Source: Schoenoplectus triqueter (lineage: Eukaryota > Streptophyta > Magnoliopsida > Poales > Cyperaceae). Taken from it: a stretch of 31,856 nucleotides of DNA. Shown piece after piece: positions 11,454 through 20,043 of the stretch (positions are counted from its first letter, which is position 1; each line of letters opens with the position of its first letter). The notes below the pieces were generated by a model. It made no database searches. It was given only the letters and a program-made list of their open reading frames with translations, and was not told the origin of the DNA. The position numbers were made by a program, and so were the translations under genes. The DNA lies in assembly GCA_964058805.1 (NCBI GenBank), contig CAXKVV010000834.1, positions 1-31,856 of the forward strand. The letters run 5' to 3'.

Positions 11454-11760
11454 AAAATAAATATCCTCATTATTTTAGAACATGGATCTGACATCAGAAC
11501 AGTTCCTCACCATTCTAATTGTTTCGAAACAAAGCAAAGAGCAAGTAACAATGTTGCATAAAGTTTAGATCTGTTCAACCAATATAATTTCTATATAAAT
11601 GATAAGACTCTTCATATTTTTTGAATTGACTGATCATTATTTTCAACAAATTTAATACAAATTTGCATGTGCGTGATGTGGGCGTCATGGACTATTTATG
11701 CCCCCTGCTCCAAACAAGTCTAATGTGTTATATTGTCGGTTTTTATTTCTCAATTCGGTC

Positions 11761-12170
11761 CAGGCGCAGATGCATTAGTGCCGACGGGCAGCGGTCCCCT
11801 TGGATTTTGAAAAAATAGTGTTTTTCAGTAATACTTTCGGTAGTTTATCTCATTTAAATTGTCAATTAATTTTATTGAGAAAAAATATTTAATATCATGT
11901 ATAATAAAATAATTATGCAAAGATATCAAAATATAAAGTTTTATAGACGAAAATTTTCTTCACCAACTTGATTATCTATTACTTTGAGCTTTATTTTATT
12001 ATTATTTTTAATATATAAAATATTATTATTCTAATAATTTTTTATTAGGTAAAAATATATATTAAATTATTATTTTTTATTTAGTACCTGATTAGTTAAT
12101 GGATTTAAACCCGATAAACTATTACAATCCGATATTTGCCCCCCTAACTAAAATCTTGCATCCGCCCATG
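11761..12170. mobile_element. Non-autonomous hAT-like element, 410 bp (copy 2)
   Basis: The left end CAGGCGCAGATGCA pairs with the right end, read as CATGGGCGGATGCA on the other strand (11 of 14). Both sides carry a perfect 8-bp duplication, ATTCGGTC (11753-11760 and 12171-12178). The body matches 8413-8843 over most of its length in the same orientation, so the two belong to one family. No transposase is encoded. Confidence 0.8.
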
Positions 12171-12390
12171 ATTCGGTCCAGCGTGTAAGGGATTATATGA
12201 ATATTATCATTCATAGAATATTAATTAATATTATCATTCATGAATATATTTTAATTGATAAATGATCTGAAATATTTCTGATCAACGCATCTGACGAGAT
12301 TAACTTGACCGCAAATAAAACGAGGCGAAGTTTTGATGTAAAAAATGTAATGGATTAATATATTTTTTTTAACAAATAAGTAAATAGCAA

Positions 12391-12413
12391 CGACGATGAT
12401 GACGATGATGATG

Positions 12414-12456
<43 letters not shown>
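12391..12456. repeat. (GAT)n then (TAA)n microsatellite
   Basis: An imperfect GAC/GAT triplet tract passes into about 15 clean TAA units (12413-12456). Non-coding. Confidence 0.95.
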
Positions 12457-12459
<3 letters not shown>

Positions 12460-12641
12460 TAATAGAGTTTCCCAGTGTATCTCATTTCAAACGTGGGACC
12501 CAACAATAATATTTAAATCGTGGGACCCGACAATTGATACCACCGAAAATTTCAGTGCATCTGATCTACTACGCTTCCCAGTGCAGCAGTGCATCAATGT
12601 GGCATACATCAGCTGATAATTGTGTTGATCTTACTGCATAC

Positions 12642-12643
<2 letters not shown>

Positions 12644-12689
<46 letters not shown>
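12644..12689. repeat. (TA)n microsatellite, about 23 units
   Basis: An uninterrupted alternating TA tract. It gives a run of Ile-Tyr codons in a short open frame (12534-12731) that is not a gene. A related string 'ggtatatatacatataata' near 26302, also followed by 'agtaaaa' and 'gaactttt', suggests both tracts sit in the same decayed repeat. Confidence 0.95.
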
Positions 12690-12696
<7 letters not shown>

Positions 12697-12900
12697 GTAA
12701 AACTAGTGAACTTTTGAGATCATTAAATTAATATACGTGAAAAAAATGTTAGGTGGCAAAAATAAATACATACTTTTGTGAGTACGGATTTTCTTCATAA
12801 TTTTAATTTAAAAAATATATTAAATTATCTTTAAATTTTAATTTATCATTCTCATTAAATTATTCATATTAAAATTTTATGCAGTACAAAACTTTAGGAT

Positions 12901-13022
12901 CTTTCGAGTTTTCTAAGTCACTATTTTTAATTTTTAAAAATAATATATAAATATTAAATAATTTATTATTTTTTTAGAGATGATTTTTAAAAATTAAAAA
13001 GAGTGACTTAGAAAACTTGAAA
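12901..13022. repeat. Foldback (stem-loop) repeat, about 120 bp
   Basis: The left arm (12902-12940), with 'gagttttctaagtcact', pairs with the right arm (12985-13022), with 'agtgacttagaaaac'. The arms pair almost perfectly over about 38 bp, with a loop of about 45 bp. It is probably a small foldback MITE. No flanking duplication was identified. Confidence 0.7.
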
Positions 13023-13049
13023 CACCCCAAATTACCCATAAATATCTCA

Positions 13050-13256
13050 AAAAAGATCATTAAATTATCATATAATTTTGATGCTTTTTAATGAAATATC
13101 AAATGACACTTCAATTCTATAAATTTGAAACACAATCAATCTATAATTTAATAACATGTTTGTAAAAGTTTTCTATTTTAAAGATTTTTTTATTAATTTA
13201 TCTGGGAGTGGTTATCAAGATTGTCAAAATAAATAGTTGTCAATGAATCCTCACCC
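13050..13256. mobile_element. Truncated Mutator-like MITE (inverted)
   Basis: The right end, read on the other strand, starts GGGTGAGGATTCATTGACAA and continues with '-TTATTTTGACAATC', matching the ends of the MITE family at 6542, 11088 and 14436. The interior also resembles that family ('catataattttgatg-tttttaatgaaatatcaaatgac'). The other terminus is missing, apparently cut off next to the foldback at 12901-13022. Confidence 0.55.
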
Positions 13257-13265
13257 TTCTTTATA

Positions 13266-13385
13266 TTATATACATATAATTGAAATAAGATAAACATATC
13301 TAATGACCTGTGTTTGTAAAATTAAACAAAATAAAATAAATTCCTACTGTTTGACACTGATGACTATTAGCATCAAATCCGTCCT
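13266..13385. mobile_element. Remnant of the 5382-5767 MITE
   Basis: 'tatacatataattgaaata' and the following '-catatctaa-g' align with the right half of the MITE at 5382-5767. The terminal GAGAAGGGATC is not preserved. It directly follows another decayed MITE. Confidence 0.45.
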
Positions 13386-14435
13386 CATTTATTTAAAAAG
13401 TTAAACAAATTATGTAAATTCAAATAATCCAAAATAATGTAATTTCAATATTTTAGACTAGATTTTGGCCAAACTAAACAAAAATATGACTGATAAAGCA
13501 TAAAATATTAGTTTTGGAGTTTTAATTATAATAACATCAAAGCGAGATATGAAGATCGGCCTACCATTTCGCCATAACTTTTATACATTAGTATTATTTA
13601 ATTTATTTTGATTGGCTGAAAGAAAGTTAAAAGTGATTGATAATTTTTTTTGCTACTCAACTATCTTAGCCAGTTCAATCGAATGATTTCATGCCGTAAG
13701 CATAATATATAGGTTGTTGAATCTCATAGTGATTTGAATAAGCACATATATCAAAATGATTCAAAGGATCGCCTACTACGCTACATGATACAGTACAACA
13801 ACGCTACGCTACACGATAGAGAATTAGAATCGCTGTTGTGCAGAAATTTATATTCACTACACCGTGCAAGGTAACACGTTATACATGCTGACATGCCACG
13901 TCTCAAATCACCGTTAGTTCTGTTATGTGATTAACAACGGCACACACGGTGAATTTTGATTTTTCTTAACACAAAGGACAACGCTTTTATGCGTGAACAT
14001 ATTGTCAATTTGCAATTTTTATATTAAAAAATAAAACTCATAGATATTTCAAGATATACATATCAAACTTTGGGGTTTTATTTAGTTTGCTCTCATGACC
14101 ATAAAAAACATACTGATACATAAATGATGATCCACAGAAAAAAAGGAAAACAAGAAATCAAAATGACACTTACATTAAATAAAACCTTAAATTAATATAT
14201 CATGCTATTGCGCAGTAGAATATTCTATGATACTTCTATCAAAAAAGAAAAAGAAAAAGAATATCATGTGTACACGATTCATTATATCAGAAGAGCAGGA
14301 ATTCTTTTTTTGTCCATCCCTTCTTTTGAATTTGTTGTCATACTCTCCCTACTATGAAAGATTTAGCAAATATATCTATGTTTTTTGAACACATGCCTTC
14401 ACAACCGAATACTTGCGTTCACAAATTAATTTGAA
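13386..14435. other. Gene-free spacer, no recognised element
   Basis: Contains a short imperfect repeat of 'cgctacatgataca/cgctacacgatag' near 13775-13820 and A-rich tracts near 14240-14265. No open frame or terminal repeat could be supported. Confidence 0.4.
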
Positions 14436-14821
14436 GGGAAGTGATGACTTGACAATGGTTATCTTAACAATTTTGACAATGGATATTCAAATAAATATGA
14501 AAAAAAATTATAAATAAAAAAATTTATAGACATATTTTTCTACTTATAGATTAATGATGATTTAAATTTCATATAATTTCATTATCATTCGATAGTTCAT
14601 CAAAGACTGTTAAACTAAAATCGTTGTAAATTACGTAACATTTTGTGGTTTTTAATGGACCATCAAATGATAATAAAATTACATAAAATTTAAATCACTA
14701 TCAATCTATAAGTAAATGAACATATCTATAAATGTTTTTCTACTTTTAAATTTTTTTATATTTATTTAAACATTCATTATTAAAATTAACAAAATAAGTC
14801 ATTGTCAAGTGATTTCTTCTC
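14436..14821. mobile_element. Mutator-like MITE, 386 bp, 9-bp TSD
   Basis: The left end GGGAAGTGATGACTTGACAA pairs with the right end, read as GAGAAGAAATCACTTGACAA on the other strand. The flanks TAATTTGAA (14427-14435) and TAATTTTAA (14822-14830) form a 9-bp duplication with one mismatch. The body is similar to 11088-11453 ('gatattcaaataaatatgaaa', 'gttcatcaaagac-gttaaa'). Non-coding. Confidence 0.72.
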
Positions 14822-15070
14822 TAATTTTAATGCTCTAAAAAAATTATGAACGTAGGCGTTTTTGAACACATGCGTTTAGACTCTTACTTATGAATAGAGA
14901 TTCAGAAATTAGAGATATTGTTTGCTAAATCATAACAGAAACAGTATTGTAAAAAAATTTAAACAAGGGATATGTAAAAAAAATAAAATCGGAGAGTTGC
15001 AGGTACAAGCAAAATTTATTGATTGATCTTATGTAGTCGTTGATAAAATGATAATGATAGTTGATAATAT

Positions 15071-15350
15071 GTAGAGGTGGCAATCGGGCGGGTCGGGTCG
15101 GATTCGGGTTCGAGTCGGGTCAGTTTGATCTTCTGGAAGAATCCGGTCAGATCAGGGTCGGATCAGTCGGGTCAATTTATATATTGTGTTTTTTTAGATC
15201 TTTAATAGATTTCGATTTAATTGAAAGTTATTTGATTTCGGATCGAATCAGATCAGTTTCAGGTCAGATCAGATTAATTTGATTTTTTAAAAAAATCGGA
15301 TCAAGTTAGATTTAGATCCGGATGGAACGAATTTGTGAGGTGGGGTCGGG
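15071..15350 (+). mobile_element. hAT-like terminus with GGGTCGG repeats
   Basis: TAGAGGTGGCAATCGGG starts at 15071 and is followed by a run of 'gggtcgg', 'ggatcag' and 'gatcgg' words, the usual look of hAT-type ends in plants. No inverted partner (TTGCCACCTCTA) or 8-bp duplication was found, so the right border is a guess. The overlapping 73-codon frame is a Gly/Ser/Ile-rich artefact of the repeats. Confidence 0.5.
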
Positions 15351-15396
15351 TTCCATGTCTCTGGCCAATAGTTTCCGCCTCTGCAGTATGACCTAG

Positions 15397-15413
15397 GTCA
15401 TATACTCATATGA
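15397..15413. promoter_or_regulatory. 17-bp motif shared with 19594-19610
   Basis: GTCATATACTCATATGA occurs here and again exactly at 19594-19610; both copies are then followed by one variable base and ACT. Each lies roughly 100-300 bp upstream of a promoter-like segment. The function is unknown and chance or old transposon debris is possible. Confidence 0.3.
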
Positions 15414-15639
15414 GACTCCAGCTGTAAAAGCGCCTCTCTCTGCTCTGTACTTCTGTAGAAATTCTGCCTTTCTCGGTTCTTACCAGTTACCACGAATGAG
15501 TAATGACCGTAAAATGTTACGAACCTGGATCTCCTATGGAGATCGAATATAGTAGAATCCGAAGAAATTTTTCTGTAGCGGGTTAAAATAAGACTTATTC
15601 AACTCGCTACATTAATTCCATCATTGTAATAAATAAATT

Positions 15640-15947
15640 AACAAAATTTGCCATCGGGGGCCGGCCTTATTATCCCACGGTACCGTGTTTTCCAACAATC
15701 TCTCTCCCTCTTTCTCACCCCTTTCCCTTGTCGTTTATTCTCTTTCGCGCGAAAGTCGAAACACCTCTCTCTCCCACTCCGCTCCACTCGACAAAATAAC
15801 GATAGGAGAATAGAGAAAGGACAAAAAGAAGGAAAAGAAAGGGAATCGATCTGAGAACGCCTCTCGTCCACTCGGGGGAGCACGATGATTTCGTTTTTCG
15901 ATTGCATGTTCTTCCTATCCTGATTTCTACTGGAAAGCTTCGCTCTT
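15640..15947 (+). promoter_or_regulatory. CT-rich promoter/leader-like segment
   Basis: Pyrimidine-rich DNA with clusters of 'ctctctccctctttctc' (about 15700-15780), then purine-rich DNA (15800-15845), then 'CTT|GTAAGT' at 15947/15948, a strong splice-donor match. This is how plant core promoters and 5' leaders with a leader intron often look. A spliced leader could join to an acceptor at 19916 or 19992 before the DUF641 start codon. The link is inference. The 139-codon minus-strand frame here is only the complement of the CT-rich tract. Confidence 0.35.
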
Positions 15948-16592
15948 GTAAGTTCCCTGTGGCGATTGATATTTTCTAGTAAGAAATATTTCGATTTTGT
16001 TCTCTCTTTCTTCTCTTTTTGCCCGATTTTTTGCAACTTTTTGGTGCGCACTTCCATTTCCGTTACGGACTCCTGATTTCCTTACCTCCCATCGACTGCA
16101 CTTTCAAACTTAATCTTATTTTAAATTTTTCTTCGCCTTTTGCTCTTTGAAATTGTTAAATTAATCGTTCATCACTTTTCTGTGAAAATGGTAGACTCGG
16201 GCCAGCACAACTATATGACGTATTTTGTTGTTCGTCGTACTGTATAGTATAAGTATTTTAATATCCCGTTTTGTGTCGTACTTGGGTTTAGTAACTTGCC
16301 TGAATCTTAATACCTCAGGATTTTGCATTTTATTTTTGTAGAAAGTTATCGAGTGTAGGAATAAAATTATGGACCGAGCGTGCGGTGTGCCGATCGACCT
16401 GTCACTTCTCAAGGTCTCACATTGACAGTACGACCGATCTTTTGATCCGGACCGTTTATCTTAGTTAGTGAACCGCGCTTGACTCACAGCTGTTATACTT
16501 GTACGTGCGTGGCAAGGCCGCAAGGGTTGAGCACTGAGCACTAGTGACTACTGAGTAGTGGAATTGTCAAATAAATACAAATCACGAATAAT
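15948..16592. other. Spacer or possible leader intron, no gene seen
   Basis: Moderate GC content, no coding frame with recognisable content. 'gagcactgagcactagtgactactgagtag' words near 16529-16557 form a short imperfect repeat. If the distal promoter at 15.6-15.95 kb is used, this would be intron sequence. Confidence 0.35.
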
Positions 16593-16722
16593 CAGGGGCG
16601 GATAAGTGAGCTCAGGGGGCAGCTGCTTCTGGGATTCTTTTTTACCAATAATGTATATTTTTAGAAAAAAAATAAAAAAATAAATTTCTTCTGCCCTAAG
16701 AACAAAGTCTGGATCCGCTCTG
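16593..16722. mobile_element. Short hAT-like insertion, about 130 bp
   Basis: The left end CAGGGGCGGATAAGTG pairs with the right end, read as CAGAGCGGATCCAGAC on the other strand. CAG-GGCGGAT is the same terminal type as in the elements at 8413 and 11761. Inner words 'agggggcag' and 'ctgccct' are also inverted. A good 8-bp duplication is not visible. Confidence 0.5.
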
Positions 16723-18145
16723 TAGTAAATAATAATAGTAACGTTGGTAAAAATAATAATTACGCCAGCTTTAGTAGGATTCCACTGGCACTACCAGTGC
16801 CTTTTGTCCTAGGCTGTTGGCGACTTCGTACTTCATCCTCTCTGGTTTAGCATCAAATGGAGACAAGTGGGTACTTCTACTGGAATTTACATAATCAATT
16901 TGGATTTTCCTCCATTTAAACGTCGTCTAGAACATAGTAGTAATTAGTAAAATACTAAAATTGATTTGTGAGACTACTACGATGGGTCTTTACTATTTTA
17001 TTCATGTACTCGGGTACATAAGTACCTAACCAACTTTAAGAAATAAAAAAAAAGGTTACAGCTGCTGGCACAAGTGTGTGCTAGACCTAGATATTCTTTA
17101 GTGTTAGGATGGTCTCCAGTCTGTACTAAAAAAATGATCTCCTGATTATTATTCAGTGCCTTGGGATGGATCCAATTGACATGTGCGGTGCAATCTGGAC
17201 GTTGAAAGTAATGGCTTGCCAAATTTGACTGGAGAGGAGGCCAACTCGTTCCTTTATTATATAGACTGGTTGAATCTCTCTTTTAGTTGGCTCCATGATA
17301 AAAGCTGATCTTAATTGGGTTTACAATTAAGTTAATGGGCTTCTTATTGGTTCCAGTGCAATTGGAACAAAAACAGTTTTTATCCTCTCCATTCTAACCT
17401 TATAATAGGCTCTCTCATTATGGCAACTTTTATATCAAGTTGATTATTTGATACAGATTAGCCTGTCATGTTGGTAAGTTATTGCTGCATGAAAACACAT
17501 GAGTGCTCAGATTCATATATCTACTTAGGGATTGTAACTTAAAGCTTATTTGGATATGAGGCATGTCTCCAGTTTTGTTGAGAGTGAAGAGATGACCAAA
17601 TATGTAGATAAAGTGAGAACTAATAAGGCTGCTTTGTGGGTAGCGATGTTGGTCTTGTGGTAGGAGTAGGTTTTGTTTCTTTCTTATATTCTCCTTTTTG
17701 ATAGACCTCGTTTCCTGTCTGTTGATGTTACAACTCTCTAAGTGATTTTCCAATCAATTTGCCTTTCTTCTGTTAATAGTGGAGCTGTTTCCTTGAGCAA
17801 TAAACTTCCTTATTAAAGGAGAAAGATATACATACTGGTAAACCATGCCTTTTCTTCTGTATTGTTTTTTAATATATGCGGGCAAGGAAGTTTAGTTAAA
17901 GACAAACTGTTCCATTGAGTGCCAGAGTGGTTAGTTTGTCTAATTAATTTGATCAGCATGCATAGGGCACATCATGACAAGCATAAATAATGGGTAATGA
18001 GTGTTAGCCTTGAGTCTGGAGTAAATGGCAAGGTAAATGAAAAATAGAGTAAATATAATAAACCAGTTGTGGGGTGCCTGGTGGATAAGCCTAATGTAAC
18101 AAATATTTAGTAGCCTCTTCTGGAAACTTACCAAATACTACCCAG
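16723..18145. other. Gene-free spacer upstream of the DUF641 gene
   Basis: T-rich, intron-like DNA without recognisable coding content. Short frames at 16998-17222, 17466-17753 and 17940-18134 (minus) show no family resemblance. 'gccagagtggttagt' near 17921 recalls a tRNA A box, but no B box or cloverleaf follows. Confidence 0.4.
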
Positions 18146-18180
18146 TAGCTCTTTAGAGCCTCTTAAAAAAATAAATTCAA

Positions 18181-18488
18181 CGAGTTTGCAGATTCTAAGA
18201 ACAAATTACCCAAACATTGCCCACAAATGAACTAGTTTGCAAGGCTGATTAATTTTTAATTCAATGAAAAAATTATCTACCTAGTTTGCTCTTTAGAGCC
18301 TTTTGGGGGTTTATATTTCAATGAGTTTGCAGATTCTAACGAGTTTGCAGATTCTAAGAACAAATTACCCAAACATTGCCCACAAATGAACTAGTTTGCA
18401 AGGCTGATTAATTTTTAATTCAATGAAAAATTTATCTACCTAGTTTGCTCTTTAGAGCCTTTTGGGGGTTTATATTTCAATGAGTTTG
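18181..18488. repeat. 159-bp tandem duplication
   Basis: The unit starting 'cgagtttgcagattctaaga' at 18181 is repeated from 18340, and the two copies differ by about one base over roughly 148 bp, so the duplication is recent. An older third partial unit precedes it: 'gctctttagagcct...cgagtttgcagattct' at 18148-18197 corresponds to 18288-18337. Non-coding; inside the upstream region, or possible leader intron, of the DUF641 gene. Confidence 0.9.
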
Positions 18489-19677
18489 TAAACGAATTTC
18501 GCAAACACTGCTTACGAATTAACCATTTATATGAGCAAATCCCAAGGGAAAAATTTGTATAAAAAATTGTTATTGGTGATGCCTCAATTATTCAGCAATA
18601 AGAGAGCCACCTGTTAGTCTGAGCTCTACATGGAGAGCAAATTGGTCTCCACAAAACTCTAAAAAAATTGGCTTTTATGCCAAAATTTGTCATTAAAATA
18701 CCTTCTTGTGATGACTCCATTTTGCAGGCAAAGAATGCGAGAAATATTTAAGTTTACAATTTTCTTGGAGGATGTTATTATCATTTAAGCTATTGAACTG
18801 AAAATTGAACATATTCTAATGTTATGGCCTATTAGAAGGAAAATCATTAACTCTTTCACCTTATATGATCAAAGCATTGCAGAGTTGAAATATGTGAAAA
18901 TATGCTTTTCTTTTGTTATATCTGCTTGTGTGCTAAACAGTTCCATTTTAATGTCCATTAATACGTTTTAGAATGAGATATTGTAATGGCTTGTTTCAAT
19001 TATATAATTGTTATAGGATATTCATGTTATGGAAAGTAGGATCTATTATCAATTTTAGGTTATATTTAGTGATATTGAAAATAATATGTTTCTGATATCA
19101 TAAATATCTAAGTGCATACTATTCACGAGCTACAGTAACCTTACATATGTGCATTTGGCATATGAACTATGTAAATGTATCAAGATGTTATTTTGGGGAA
19201 TTTTATTTAGAATTAATCCAGAGGGACCAAATGAGGAAGTTATAGTGGATTGTATTGTAGACGTGCTAGTGGGGGACAATATCACTTGAGTATTTTGTTG
19301 TTATCCTCTCCATTTACTAAAATACTGGATATTTGCATTGATGAATAATTTGAGGCAAGAAAATTAATTTCCTGAGAGACAATTGAGCTCTTTGATTTGA
19401 TGAATAATTGCATGTAACGGTCAATTATTTTTTACTTTTAATCACATATCCCACATGACCTTTCAAGTCAAATTCTTGAATATCCATCATTTGCTATATA
19501 GACTCGGACCCATTTTAGTTTGATTTTGATGAGCTCAAACTTTAGTCTCCCATTTTTAACCTGTGGATTCGAATCAAAACAAAAGGTTGTTTTGTCATAT
19601 ACTCATATGACACTTTATGTCATTCCAACAGGCAACTTGCAACCCTAAGCTGCATATTCTAGATTTAACCTCTTATC
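18489..19677. other. Upstream region of the DUF641 gene, no gene seen
   Basis: AT-rich DNA with no open frame of note. The second copy of the 17-bp motif GTCATATACTCATATGA lies at 19594-19610, about 70 bp before the TATA box. No other repeat or RNA gene was recognised. Confidence 0.4.
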
Positions 19678-19684
19678 TATATAA
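19678..19684 (+). promoter_or_regulatory. TATA box candidate of the DUF641 gene
   Basis: TATATAA in the context 'atcTATATAAgcc', about 360 bp before the start codon, followed by pyrimidine-rich sequence. It would place transcription start near 19710 and produce a leader of about 330 bases that contains the upstream ORF at 19885-20040. Confidence 0.55.
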
Positions 19685-19884
19685 GCCAAATCCCTGCCCT
19701 CCCAGTACTTTTTTTATTCTTTTATTATTTTATTTGAAAAATCTTCCTTTTTTTTATTTCCAACATACTGCCATCAATACGAGAATCTGATATCATTTGT
19801 TTATTTTCAACATTATAATGGCATCTTTATAATAATTAATTTCTTTATTAGTACCCCCAACCTCTTTTAATTTAGTACATCACC

Positions 19885-20040
19885 ATGGGAACACTGCTTC
19901 TTTCTCTTCACCCCAGACCAAAACCTCTGACCAGAAACAGAAAGCACTTGTTTCTTCACTCAAGATCTAAGCCTGTTATTTTTCTCGTGCAGAGAGAAGC
20001 ACTTATAGCTCTACAGATATTGAGAAATAGAGAAAAATAG
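19885..20040 (+). CDS. Upstream ORF, 51 codons, in frame with the DUF641 gene
   Basis: It begins at ATG in the context 'caccATGGga', a strong initiation context, and runs 51 codons to TAG at 20038-20040. Only AAG separates that stop from the main ATG at 20044, and both are in the same reading frame. The predicted peptide is short and rich in Arg, Lys, Leu, His and Ser, with only two or three acidic residues near its end. It may limit translation of the main frame if the proximal TATA box is used. Two acceptor-like sites lie inside it: 'ctttctcttcaccccag' ending 19916 and 'ttatttttctcgtgcag' ending 19992. If a leader intron ends at either, the uORF start is spliced out. Whether it is translated is unknown; the frame could be chance. 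Confidence 0.4.
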   Translation: MGTLLLSLHPRPKPLTRNRKHLFLHSRSKPVIFLVQREALIALQILRNREK

Positions 20041-20043
20041 AAG

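Noticed and set aside
15638..16057. 139-codon open frame on the minus strand
   Set aside because: It is the complement of a CT-rich leader-like tract, giving a Lys/Arg/Glu/Ser-rich low-complexity peptide with no domain.
17918..17990. tRNA gene suggested by 'gccagagtggttagt'
   Set aside because: The A-box-like string is not followed by a B box (GGTTCRANNCC) or by pairing stems, so no cloverleaf can be drawn.
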